Positions 46,784-54,725 of a DNA stretch of 64,000 nucleotides are shown one piece after another (positions within the stretch are counted from its first letter, which is position 1; the number at the start of each line of letters is the position of its first letter). This stretch comes from a virus. A model generated the notes under the pieces. It searched no databases. It had not been told where the DNA came from and was given only the letters and a program-made list of their open reading frames with translations. The stretch lies in the IMG/VR virus record IMGVR_UViG_3300028864_000016, positions 62,001 through 126,000 of that record. One strand, written 5' to 3'. The position numbers and the translations under genes were made by a program.

Positions 46784-47143
46784 TTGGTTGGATATGTATA
46801 TTTTTCTCAATCAAAAATTATAAATAACAAAATAAATAATGTTGAATATATAGATTCAGGTTGTAAAGAAATTAAGGGAACGAATGATAATGGAGATTCT
46901 ATATGTTCTTTATTTAATGGAGGTTCAGATTTTATAATTCTTGAAAGTGATACTATTAATAAAAATATAGGTGAAGAAATTAATTTAGATAGTTTGATAG
47001 ATACTAGAGATTTTTTCTTAAAAGGTAAGGATTATTGGTATCAAGAACAAATTAAAAACAATAAAGAAACTATTAATAATCAAACTGAATTAGTTAATTC
47101 ATTAATAGAAATGGTAATAACAACAACATTACCAACTACTTAA
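46784..47143 (+). CDS. Hypothetical late protein
   Basis: 119 residues from TTG 46784, eight bases after AGGAAG. Beta-rich start, then a helical C-terminal third ending in a Thr-rich tail. Possibly a tail-end or assembly protein. Unassigned. Confidence 0.5.
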   Translation: MVGYVYFSQSKIINNKINNVEYIDSGCKEIKGTNDNGDSICSLFNGGSDFIILESDTINKNIGEEINLDSLIDTRDFFLKGKDYWYQEQIKNNKETINNQTELVNSLIEMVITTTLPTT

Positions 47144-47168
47144 TAGGAGGTGAAAGGAGGTGATACAA

Positions 47169-47354
47169 ATGGCAAGTTTTAAAAAAGTTTTAGAATATGA
47201 CATAAATACTAATCATGCAAAACATGATAGAAGTTATTATGAAACTGTTATTGCAACATGGTTATTAAAAAATTATTTAACTTCTGATGAAGCAGATTCT
47301 TTATTAGCTTTATTAGATACATGTTATCCACAAACAGAAACTCAAGCTCAATAA
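47169..47354 (+). CDS. Small XkdX-region-type protein
   Basis: 61 residues from ATG 47169, after an ideal AAAGGAGGTGAT site; an upstream GTG at 47160 overlaps that site. The text WLLKNYLTSDEADSLLALLD has the helical pattern of short proteins that end fibre clusters. It is the last gene before the terminator array. Confidence 0.55.
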   Translation: MASFKKVLEYDINTNHAKHDRSYYETVIATWLLKNYLTSDEADSLLALLDTCYPQTETQAQ

Positions 47355-47394
47355 ATTAATAAGGCATTGTAAAACTAGCATTTTATTCAAAAAT

Positions 47395-47427
47395 AAAATA
47401 GAGTAGTCGATATCACTACTCTATTTT
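47395..47427. terminator. Bidirectional terminator ending the late operon
   Basis: Perfect 13-base arms AAAATAGAGTAGT (47395-47407) and ACTACTCTATTTT (47415-47427). Confidence 0.85.
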
Positions 47428-47901
47428 CTACAAATATAAACAAATTAACTAAATAATAAAAGAAGTTGATTAAATAAAATCAATCTTTATTACTCTTTTA
47501 GTTTAACACAAATTAATGTGTTTGTAAAGTGTAAAATTTTATAAAATAAAAAGCAAGGGCTTGAATCTTGCTTTTTAAATGGAGACTTAAGACTGTGGTT
47601 TATATCTTAAGTCATTGTTATTATAACATATATTTAATCATTTGTAAATACTGTAAATAAAGAGTAAGACGAGCCATCGTGGGTTAACTCTTTCCTACTC
47701 TTTATTTTGTGCAATTTAGTATTAAATAATTATTATATCATAAAACTAGTTATTCGTATATGGGTTTTAAATTTAATTTAAAATTTTAAAAACCTATTAT
47801 ACCTATAGTTGTGTTATAAAAATACGTTCAAATTCATCACTAATAGTAAAAGATAGTCAAAGTCAGTATAAAATAAGTAGAAAAGTTTAATACTCTCCTA
47901 C
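47428..47901. other. Gene-free array of consecutive hairpins
   Basis: Hairpins in order: TTGATT/AATCAA near 47466, AACACA/TGTGTT near 47507, AAAAAGCAAG/CTTGCTTTTT (47548-47557 and 47567-47576), GACTTAAGA/TCTTAAGTC (47584-47592 and 47605-47613), and AAATAAAGAGTA/TACTCTTTATTT (47655-47666 and 47696-47707) with a structured loop containing GAGCCATCGTGGGTT. The last two could be terminators of leftward or rightward RNAs or small RNAs. From 47708 to 47901 I see nothing but AT-rich sequence. Confidence 0.5.
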
Positions 47902-48114
47902 TTAATATTTTCTAACCATATCCATAAAATTATCGAATGTTTCTTGGCTTTGTAAATGTGGTTGCATAGCTACTTCTATAAGTTTAGATATTGGTATTCC
48001 CGTATTGTCTTTTATGTATTTAAGTTCATCGATCAATTGTTTGTCCAAAGTAGTGTTAAAAGATTTTCTGATTGAATTTTTACAATAATTGAATTTAAAT
48101 TTAAAATTTAGCAT
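47902..48114 (-). CDS. Ribbon-helix-helix regulator (small)
   Basis: 70 residues. The segment RKSFNTTLDKQLIDELKYI and ISKLIEVAM is the RHH strand-helix-helix pattern (about 15-50). Ribosome site AGGTGG. It has its own strong leftward promoter (48165-48137) and faces the terminator array. It lies at the boundary between late genes and the recombination block, a place for a lysogeny or copy-number regulator; the target is unknown. Confidence 0.7.
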   Translation of the reverse strand: MLNFKFKFNYCKNSIRKSFNTTLDKQLIDELKYIKDNTGIPISKLIEVAMQPHLQSQETFDNFMDMVRKY

Positions 48115-48136
48115 TTGTACCCCACCTTTTAAGGGA

Positions 48137-48165
48137 ATTATACCATAATTTTAATGAGGATACAA
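48137..48165 (-). promoter_or_regulatory. Promoter of the small RHH gene
   Basis: Leftward TTGTAT (48165-48160), 17-base spacer, extended TGG-TATAAT (-10 at 48142-48137). Confidence 0.65.
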
Positions 48166-48316
48166 TAAGGACTTATATGCTTATTTGCGAAACGTCAATT
48201 TAGAAAACAAGGATGTTATAAGGATTAACATGAGGATATATTTTTAAAATGAGGTGAATAGGAGGGTGTAGTGGGATATATTATGAGGATAATTTGCTAT
48301 TAAATATTATTACTTT

Positions 48317-48348
48317 GAGTTTGTACGAAATTGTACAGGCTCTTTTAT
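48317..48348 (+). terminator. Terminator before the RusA gene
   Basis: GAGTTTGTAC pairs with GTACAGGCTC (G-T wobbles), followed by TTTTATTATG. Confidence 0.65.
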
Positions 48349-48382
48349 TATGACAAAAATAGAAATTAGAAAGGAGAAATAT

Positions 48383-48952
48383 ATGGAAGAAAAACAAGTA
48401 TTAAAGTTGACATTGCCTTTACCAAGTTCAATTAATCATATTTATGGTAGAAATAAGTTTGGATCAACTTATTTAAAAAAAGAAGGAAAAGATTATAAAA
48501 GTATAAATGGAGAATACATAAAGCAAGAAGTCATTAAACAAGGTTGGGAAAAGTTATTAGAATTTGAATATTGTTATCTTGATGAAGTTGTATATATGAA
48601 TAAAAAAGGAAGAGATTCTGATAACTTAAAAAAATTAACACAAGATACAATTACAGAATGTGAAGTAGTTTGGTTCGATGATACTTATTGTATGCCTAGA
48701 ACTAATAGGATATACATAGATAAGAACAATCCTAGAATTGAAATTACTTTAACTCCTACTAATACTGTAGGAATATTTGATAACAAGGCTGACTTTGAAT
48801 GTTTCGAAACTCAATGCAAAATATGTAGTAGTTATAAAGAAGGAAGATGCTCTGTATTCATAGAAAGTAAGGAAAATAAAATAAATGAACATGTTGAGTT
48901 AGTTTATAACAAATGGAATTGTAATAAATTTAGAGTTAGCAAAAAGAAATAA
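48383..48952 (+). CDS. rusA: RusA-family Holliday junction resolvase with C-terminal Cys cluster
   Basis: 189 residues from ATG 48383 after AAAGGAG; an ATG at 48350 lies inside the upstream terminator. The RusA core (about 10-115) includes LTLPLPSSINHIYG, the acidic GRDSDNLKKLTQD motif and VVWFDDTY. RusA resolves recombination junctions as a dimer. After about 125 is an extra section with CKICSSYKEGRC and a late Cys, probably a zinc or redox site not found in plain RusA. Confidence 0.8.
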   Translation: MEEKQVLKLTLPLPSSINHIYGRNKFGSTYLKKEGKDYKSINGEYIKQEVIKQGWEKLLEFEYCYLDEVVYMNKKGRDSDNLKKLTQDTITECEVVWFDDTYCMPRTNRIYIDKNNPRIEITLTPTNTVGIFDNKADFECFETQCKICSSYKEGRCSVFIESKENKINEHVELVYNKWNCNKFRVSKKK

Positions 48953-48973
48953 ATTAAATGGAGAGTGGAATTG

Positions 48974-49159
48974 ATGGACTATAAAAATCAATTATATGTA
49001 TGTAAAACTTTGAGAATGATGAACTTTTTATGTAAGAAATATGATTGTATTAAACTTGCAGATGATAAGGATAATACTAAGTTTAAAGTATTTTTGTTTA
49101 AAGATAGCAATGAACTTAGAGAATATTTAAAAGAATATGATAATGAAATAAATAAGTAG
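48974..49159 (+). CDS. DUF5659-like small protein
   Basis: 61 residues from ATG 48974, eight bases after GGAGAG. LYVCKTLRMMNFLCKKYD and a later FKVFLFKDSNELREYL match DUF5659. A related gene with a lost start lies at 31611. Role unknown; common in Clostridium mobile DNA. Confidence 0.65.
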   Translation: MDYKNQLYVCKTLRMMNFLCKKYDCIKLADDKDNTKFKVFLFKDSNELREYLKEYDNEINK

Positions 49160-49161
49160 AT

Positions 49162-49197
49162 TAGGCATTTCTAAGAGAATTAGAGTGCCTTTTATTA
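49162..49197 (+). terminator. Terminator after the DUF5659 gene
   Basis: AGGCA-TTTCT pairs with AGAG-TGCCT, followed by TTTTATTATGT. Confidence 0.65.
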
Positions 49198-49244
49198 TGT
49201 CTAAAAATAAATGAATTATAAATAAGAAAGAAGGAATTTATATT

Positions 49245-50897
49245 ATGGGAAAGAAAAAAAGAACACATGAACAATTTGTAGAAGAAGTATTAAATATTGT
49301 AGGTCATGAAAAGTATGAATTTTTAACTGAGTATCAAGGGTGTGATAAGAAAATAACAATTAAATGTAAAGAAGACGCATATAGTTGGAGTATACAAGCA
49401 AATGGATTTTTAAATAATGGTTGTCATTGCCCTAAATGTAATAATAAAGTAATGAATAAAGATACTGATTATTTTAAAACTCAATTAAAAGAATTATATG
49501 AAGATGAATACATTTGCTTAGGTGAATATACTGGAGCTAAGAATAAGGTTCTGATAAAACATAATATTGAAAATTGTGGTAATGAATTTATGACAACTCC
49601 TGACAGTATAGTAAATAAAAAGAATGGCTGTCCAATTTGTAATCACAGAAAAGGTGCAGATAAATTATTTATAAGTCATGAAGAGTTTTGTGATAGAACT
49701 TCTAAACTGTTTAATAATGAGTTTGAATTATTATCACTATATAAAGGTGGTAAAGAAAATATTACTGTAAAACATATCCCTTGCGGTAGAGTATATGATA
49801 GACAAGCAGGAGATATTTTACAAGGAAAAGGTTGTAAATTTTGTGGATTTGGAGCTACAAAAGATACTCAGTGGTTTAAAGAAAAGGTATATGAAATGTA
49901 TCAAGAAGAATATACTGTTCTAGGTGAATACATAAGTACAGACACAACGATATTAATGAGACATAACAAATGTGGAAAAATGTATTCAATTAGACCAATA
50001 GATTTTATACGAGGAACTAGATGTAAATGTGAGTCAACATCTAAAGGAGAAAAAATAATTGAAATATTTTTAAGGTTTAATAGGATAGAATTTAAACAAC
50101 AATATACGTATGAAGATTGTAAAAATAAAGCAAGATTGCCTTTTGATTGTGCCGTAAAAGATAATAATGGACAAGTTATATTTCTGATTGAATTTGATGG
50201 GATTCAACATTATGAACCTATATATGGAGAAGAACAATTTGCAGATACAAAGTATAATGACGCAACAAAGAACTCTTATTGTGAGGATAATAATATTCCA
50301 CTAATAAGAATACCATTTTGGGATATGGACAAGATAAATAATATTTTAATAGATTATTTTAAAATTATAAATATTGATACAAATATGCCTACGGAAGGTT
50401 TAAATATTTGGGAAGAAGGTAATCAATTTAAATTGATTAAACTTTTAAAAGAATTACCTAATGGAATATATCCTAAAAGCTATGTAATAGAACAGTTGAA
50501 TTCTACAACAGTAATAAGTAGTTTAGCTAATATATTAAGGATAGATTGTATAAAAGAGGTTTGTAATAAATTAAATATACAATATAATAATAAAACTATT
50601 ACAATATTAAATAATTATACAAATTATGATAAATACAATAACTTAATTGAAACAATTAAAACATATAGAATTACAAAATCAATAAATATGTTTGCAGATT
50701 TATATACTAATATGAGTAAAATATTGGATAAATGTTATAAAAAAGATATATTCTGTAGTATGAATTGTTTTCATGGATTAGATAAACAATCGTCTGAATA
50801 TAAATTTATAGAAAATTTTATGGAAGAAAATAATTTATATTTTGAACACAATTATGTTTGTAAAAAACAAATTAAAAATAGAAAGGACTTGATTTAA
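49245..50897 (+). CDS. EDxHD-type homing endonuclease with zinc-ribbon repeats, abutting the recombinase
   Basis: 550 residues. Four N-terminal repeats each end in a Cys pair (CPKCN, CPICN, CKFCG, CKCES). The nuclease core near 298-370 is LPFDCAVKDNNGQ, LIEFDGIQHYEP and NNIPLIRIPFWD, the EDxHD pattern of the I-Bth0305I group. The C-terminal 180 residues are helical. Its stop is one base before the recombinase ATG, and its last codons contain AAACAAATTAA and AGAAAGGA, i.e. the recombinase leader read as protein. It is well placed to mobilise the adjacent intron-containing gene. Confidence 0.8.
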   Translation: MGKKKRTHEQFVEEVLNIVGHEKYEFLTEYQGCDKKITIKCKEDAYSWSIQANGFLNNGCHCPKCNNKVMNKDTDYFKTQLKELYEDEYICLGEYTGAKNKVLIKHNIENCGNEFMTTPDSIVNKKNGCPICNHRKGADKLFISHEEFCDRTSKLFNNEFELLSLYKGGKENITVKHIPCGRVYDRQAGDILQGKGCKFCGFGATKDTQWFKEKVYEMYQEEYTVLGEYISTDTTILMRHNKCGKMYSIRPIDFIRGTRCKCESTSKGEKIIEIFLRFNRIEFKQQYTYEDCKNKARLPFDCAVKDNNGQVIFLIEFDGIQHYEPIYGEEQFADTKYNDATKNSYCEDNNIPLIRIPFWDMDKINNILIDYFKIINIDTNMPTEGLNIWEEGNQFKLIKLLKELPNGIYPKSYVIEQLNSTTVISSLANILRIDCIKEVCNKLNIQYNNKTITILNNYTNYDKYNNLIETIKTYRITKSINMFADLYTNMSKILDKCYKKDIFCSMNCFHGLDKQSSEYKFIENFMEENNLYFEHNYVCKKQIKNRKDLI

Positions 50898-50898
50898 T

Positions 50899-51813
50899 AT
50901 GGGCAAAAGAGTACATATACATTATTTCACAAAGGAGAAAAACGATTTAGTAAATAAAGATAACAGAAAAAAATATGACAAATATCTAAAGAGTAATATT
51001 ATAAAGAACAAGGATGTTAAGGAAACAACTTATCTCGTTTACGAGAATTATTTCAACCAATTTTTGGTTTATCTTGCTGAGGAATGGGAAAACCTTGATT
51101 TATATTCAGAAGATTTTAGTGATAATGCTATTGATATTATGGAGGGGTTCATGTCTTTTTGTCAAGATACACTTCAAAATAATAAGAAAATAATTAATAC
51201 TAAAATATCAGCAGTATCTAGTTTCTTTTTATGGAGCGTTAAAAGAAAGGAAATTAAATTTCATCCCTTTCAAGGTCAATTAGATCGCATGAAGGGGGCG
51301 AGAGAAGAACATATTATAGGTAATTATTTTTTAAATGATGAACAAATATTAGCTATTCAAACTGGACTAATAGAAAATCCAGACAATAAATTTGATTTAT
51401 TAGATATAGTTCTATGGAACGTTATGTTGGATTCAGCTAATAGAATTGGTGCAATTGATAGATTAACACTATCTAGCTATGATGTAGACGAATGTTGTTT
51501 TAGAGATATACGTGAAAAAGAAGGCTATATTATTGACGTATCTGTAAATGAAAATACAGTGGAATTAATTCATACGTGGTTAGAATATAGAAAAGAACAT
51601 ATGGATAATTTAGAAATAGACGCTTTATTTATTAGTAGATACGGTGGAGTTTATAAAAAAATGTCTAAAGGAACTTTACAAGCAAGAATTAAAAAGATGG
51701 GTACTATTATAGGGATTGATGACTTTAGGTCTCACTGCGTCAGAAAAACCGCATCTAATAGTATGTTATCTAAGGGTATAGATCCTTCTTTAGTTAGTAA
51801 ATATTTAAACCAT
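50899..51813 (+). CDS. Tyrosine recombinase (integrase), exon 1
   Basis: Encodes residues 1-305. N-terminal SAM-like core-binding domain (about 35-125) and catalytic domain with Arg182 (SANRIGAIDRL), His279 and Arg282 (SHCVRKT) and His305 as the final codon. Without splicing the protein gains six residues, ends, and lacks the nucleophile. Joining to 52103 yields 366 residues with LNHKDVSTTLAFYQ. The reaction is site-specific recombination, probably integration or circular dimer resolution of the phage. Confidence 0.85.
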
Positions 51814-52102
51814 AAACTACAACTTGTGGCTTAATGGAGTAATCCATTTCGAATAACTCGCTTAATACGGGGAAGGCTAAATCTTTAAAGAGACATGCTA
51901 ACCTACCGTGCTAAATTATTCTATATAAATAAATTATTAGAATATAAAAGCCTAACGACTATTCCTTCGGGAAGTACCTATAAGTATAGGGAAATGGTGA
52001 GTCTCCTACTAGGAGAGTGATATAGTCTAATCTTATGGGAAATCATAAGCAGTTCATAAGAGAACGGTATAGGAATTAACGAACCTATATGAATATAAAA
52101 TG
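51814..52102 (+). ncRNA. Group I intron in the recombinase gene
   Basis: 289 bases without its own gene. Exon end CCAT plus intron AA pairs with TTGTGG (51824-51829 region), forming P1 with U-G at the splice site. AGCCTAACGACTA and GTGATATAGTCTA are the R and S core elements of P7. The last base is G at 52102, and the spliced frame restores the LNH-KDVSTT motif. The insertion falls exactly after the catalytic His codon, a highly conserved target. Confidence 0.88.
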
Positions 52103-52288
52103 AAGGATGTTTCAACCACATTAGCATTTTATCAAAAGCCTAAATCTTCAGTTGAGATAAGAGATGCTATAAAGAAACAAATTAAATTACTATCTAAAAA
52201 GAAAGAAGAAGGTATGGAAGATGAAATTGAAATACCAGTAGTAGTTGAATCACAGTCTAATTCATTTGGGAATAAAAGAAACTTCTAA
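52103..52288 (+). CDS. Tyrosine recombinase (integrase), exon 2
   Basis: Residues 306-366. It contributes the nucleophile Tyr315 in KDVSTTLAFYQKP and a charged C-terminal tail. An ATG at 52100 spans the splice site, but translation from it would give a fragment without function. Confidence 0.85.
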   Translation, partial: KDVSTTLAFYQKPKSSVEIRDAIKKQIKLLSKKKEEGMEDEIEIPVVVESQSNSFGNKRNF

Positions 52289-52671
52289 CTCTGTTTAAAA
52301 CACGAGTTTTAGAACAACCACATAAAAAGCCAATTTTAAAAGGAAATATATCTATATATTGTGGTTTTATATATAATAACATACTGCATATAGTGTATAA
52401 AACCAATCTCATAGTCAGTCTATCCAAAAATTCTGATAAAAAATATTGGGTGAATGTTTTGCCTAATTAAATAACTATGAGATTAATCTATAACTAAAAA
52501 TAAATATAAAGGTAAATTATTATGGAACTAAATTTAACAATACCATGCATAATATTAATTTAATTCTATAATTAATATTATTTACATAAACCAAAAATTT
52601 TATACAATACTACAGAAAAATAAAATAAAATAGGAGGAGATTTTATTCATTAACTAGGAGGTGTCATAATT
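52289..52671. other. Repeat-rich non-coding stretch after the recombinase, candidate attachment site region
   Basis: No credible gene. Inverted arms: AACCACA/TGTGGTT near 52317 and 52359, AATCTCATAG/CTATGAGATT near 52408 and 52477, and ATAATATTAATT/AATTAATATTAT near 52548-52581. Arm-type repeats next to an integrase gene suggest attP or a resolution site. The position is suggestive only. Confidence 0.4.
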
Positions 52672-52986
52672 ATGGATAGTACAGACCTAATTAAAATATT
52701 ATTAAATCAAGTAAAAGAAAGAGATGATTTAATAAAAATCCTTTCAGACAATATAACAAAGTTATCTGATGCTTATATAGTAAAAGATAAAGAGAAGGAA
52801 AAAAGATATAACAACACATTAAGAATATCAATTATATCTTGTTTAATAGCAATGACTGTAATAATAAGTATTTTTGTATGTTCGTATTTTTGGAGTGATT
52901 ATCCAATAAGCACGATAAATGGTAATGGAAATTCTACTATATCAGGAAATAATAATACAAATAATCAGAATGGAGGTGCAAATTAA
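52672..52986 (+). CDS. Small single-span membrane protein
   Basis: 104 residues, AGGAGGTG ribosome site. Charged coiled coil (1-47), membrane helix (about 50-73, SIISCLIAMTVIISIFVCSYF), then an Asn/Gly/Ser-rich tail. The stop overlaps the next start by one base. Forms an operon with two further small proteins; a lysis or membrane-defence role is possible but not shown. Confidence 0.6.
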   Translation: MDSTDLIKILLNQVKERDDLIKILSDNITKLSDAYIVKDKEKEKRYNNTLRISIISCLIAMTVIISIFVCSYFWSDYPISTINGNGNSTISGNNNTNNQNGGAN

Positions 52987-53063
52987 TGAGTTGGTGGAGT
53001 GATTTATGGTCAAAAGCAAAAAAACCTAAGAAGCCTAAAGAAGATGATGATAATAATAACTAG
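52986..53063 (+). CDS. Tiny 25-residue Trp/Lys/Asp-rich peptide
   Basis: Reads MSWWSDLWSKAKKPKKPKED and ends in Asp/Asn. Its start overlaps the previous stop, and the next ribosome site AGGAGGTG overlaps its own stop. The amphipathic Trp-rich head suggests membrane surface association. Coupling on both sides makes it a likely real gene. Confidence 0.55.
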   Translation: MSWWSDLWSKAKKPKKPKEDDDNNN

Positions 53064-53077
53064 GAGGTGTATTAATT

Positions 53078-53383
53078 ATGAGTGAAAACGAAAGAATGGC
53101 AATTATTGAGACAACATTAGATACAATTAAAGGTGATATACATTTATTATATAAAAAAACCGATGAAATAAATTCATTAAATACTGCTATAGCACTTCTT
53201 ACTGCAAGTGTAAATGAATTAAAAATAACAGTTAATGCTTTAAATGGGAAACTGGATCTTGCTACAAATGAGCCAATAAAAGAAAAAGCAAAGAATTGGA
53301 ATAATATAATTAATACAGGAATAAGTACAGTTGTCGGTGGACTAATTGCATATATATTAATGAAACTAGGATTAAGCAAATAA
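53078..53383 (+). CDS. XhlA-like holin/haemolysin-associated membrane protein
   Basis: 101 residues. N-terminal coiled coil (RMAIIETTLDTIKGDI through about 70) and one C-terminal membrane helix (TVVGGLIAYILMKLGL) fit the XhlA family, which works with holins in lysis of PBSX-type phages. It sits far from the endolysin, so it may be an auxiliary lysis factor. Confidence 0.6.
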   Translation: MSENERMAIIETTLDTIKGDIHLLYKKTDEINSLNTAIALLTASVNELKITVNALNGKLDLATNEPIKEKAKNWNNIINTGISTVVGGLIAYILMKLGLSK

Positions 53384-53503
53384 AAAGAAGTCAACTTTTA
53401 CAAGCTAACTTCTAACAAAATACCATCAAGAGAAATACCAATTACAAATTAAAATTTCTCTTAATAATATTATACAACATTCACCATAAATGTCAATGGA
53501 TTA

Positions 53504-53564
53504 AATGAGGTACTATACAATAATTTCTAATTAATTTTAGAATTTGTATAGTACCTCATTTTTT
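53504..53564. terminator. Very strong bidirectional terminator between opposing gene blocks
   Basis: Perfect 17-base arms at 53504-53520 and 53544-53560, with an inner TTCTAA/TTAGAA stem and a T-run. A weaker hairpin AGAAGT/ACTTCT lies at 53389-53414. Confidence 0.88.
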
Positions 53565-53656
53565 CTGATTTTCTGAAAAGCAAATGGTTAATCACTAATA
53601 TTAAAACTTTCTACCTTATTAATATCTACAAATATATGGATATTATACATGGTTAT

Positions 53657-53902
53657 TTAAATTTTGAATAATATCCATTTACAGTCTTCAATCATGTACT
53701 TTATTTCGCAAATCTTTTGTAATCCATCAATATTAACGTTACAAGTAAATACCCAAGACCTGTTTCCGCACAACCTTATTACCTTTACTATATTTATAAC
53801 CTTAAATCCATTATCTTCTTCAATTTTAAATCTAATAGGTTTAATCTTTCCAATCTTGTCAAAGTGGCAAATAACCTCAATATTTTGGGATAATACCTTC
53901 AC
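53657..53902 (-). CDS. Conserved small Firmicute protein of unknown function
   Basis: 81 residues from GTG 53902; a GTG at 53911 overlaps the AAGGAAG ribosome motif. The pattern VICHFDKIGKIKPIRFKIE, then KVINIVKVI, VFTCNV and EIKYMIEDCKWILFKI, resembles small conserved proteins of Clostridium chromosomes and mobile elements. The opposite-strand frame is a shadow. Confidence 0.6.
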   Translation of the reverse strand: MKVLSQNIEVICHFDKIGKIKPIRFKIEEDNGFKVINIVKVIRLCGNRSWVFTCNVNIDGLQKICEIKYMIEDCKWILFKI

Positions 53903-53990
53903 AAAATGCACTTCCTTTTATATTATATATTAATATTATACAGAACATTTGTTTGTTTGGGAAGTGCAAATTAGTGTTAAATTTATCCTT

Positions 53991-54689
53991 TTATAAAGAC
54001 TTTAATCTCTCATAATCATTTTCTATTCCACAGAAAATTAATTCTTTAGAATAAGGTAATGTTGTACACCACTTACAGAATACTTCTTGCCATTCATATT
54101 TTAATCTATGATGTTTTCTTTGTTGTATAATATTACTTATAGTAGCATAATTTGTATTAACAGTTCTTTTATTCTGATAAGATTCTGGTAGTATTCTTTT
54201 AGCTGAAGATAATACTTCGTCTTTTTGTCCTTGAGTATCACATTCTTCAAAAAATATATCTCTTAAAATATTTAAATCTTCTATTATATTTGACAAATGT
54301 CCATTTTCAAATGCATCAGCAGAATGACATTCAAACATATCTAATGTAATCTCAGTATTTTTATCAAATAGCTTATGCATTGTTGAAGTTGAATTTGCAG
54401 ATGTTCCTATTTTATAAGTATCAAATTCTGACCACCAATACCTAGGTGCTGTTATATCACACCAAACTTGTATTTGTCTAAAGAATTTGCAATGTTCTGT
54501 ACCAGCTTTAATTAATGTTTGTGCTAGTTTTAAATCTTTGTCACCCATAATAAATTCCTCTATATTAATGTTTGGGCTATTTAATAGTAACCCTTTGTAA
54601 CTATCACTTAAATTCCAACTATTTTTTGGATTTCTCATTCCTCTAAAACTTGCTTTAAATCCATAAACCTCTGTATTTTCTATTTTCAT
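53991..54689 (-). CDS. ThyX-like protein (FAD-dependent thymidylate synthase superfamily)
   Basis: 232 residues. AGTEHCKFFRQIQVWCDI and PRYWWSEFDTYKIGTSANS (about 62-102) occupy the place of the ThyX EHxxF and RHRxxSxNExS motifs, and AKRILPESYQNKRTVNTNY (about 162-180) resembles the late RxxLP section. The canonical RHR signature is missing, so either a divergent dTMP synthase or a related enzyme. Its neighbours are DNA metabolism genes. Confidence 0.6.
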   Translation of the reverse strand: MKIENTEVYGFKASFRGMRNPKNSWNLSDSYKGLLLNSPNINIEEFIMGDKDLKLAQTLIKAGTEHCKFFRQIQVWCDITAPRYWWSEFDTYKIGTSANSTSTMHKLFDKNTEITLDMFECHSADAFENGHLSNIIEDLNILRDIFFEECDTQGQKDEVLSSAKRILPESYQNKRTVNTNYATISNIIQQRKHHRLKYEWQEVFCKWCTTLPYSKELIFCGIENDYERLKSL

Positions 54690-54725
54690 ATCATATCATT
54701 CTCCTTATCTATATTAATTTATTTA

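Noticed and set aside
53664-53933. 89-codon + strand frame opposite the conserved small - strand gene
   Set aside because: The - strand frame has a ribosome site and family resemblance; the + frame has neither.
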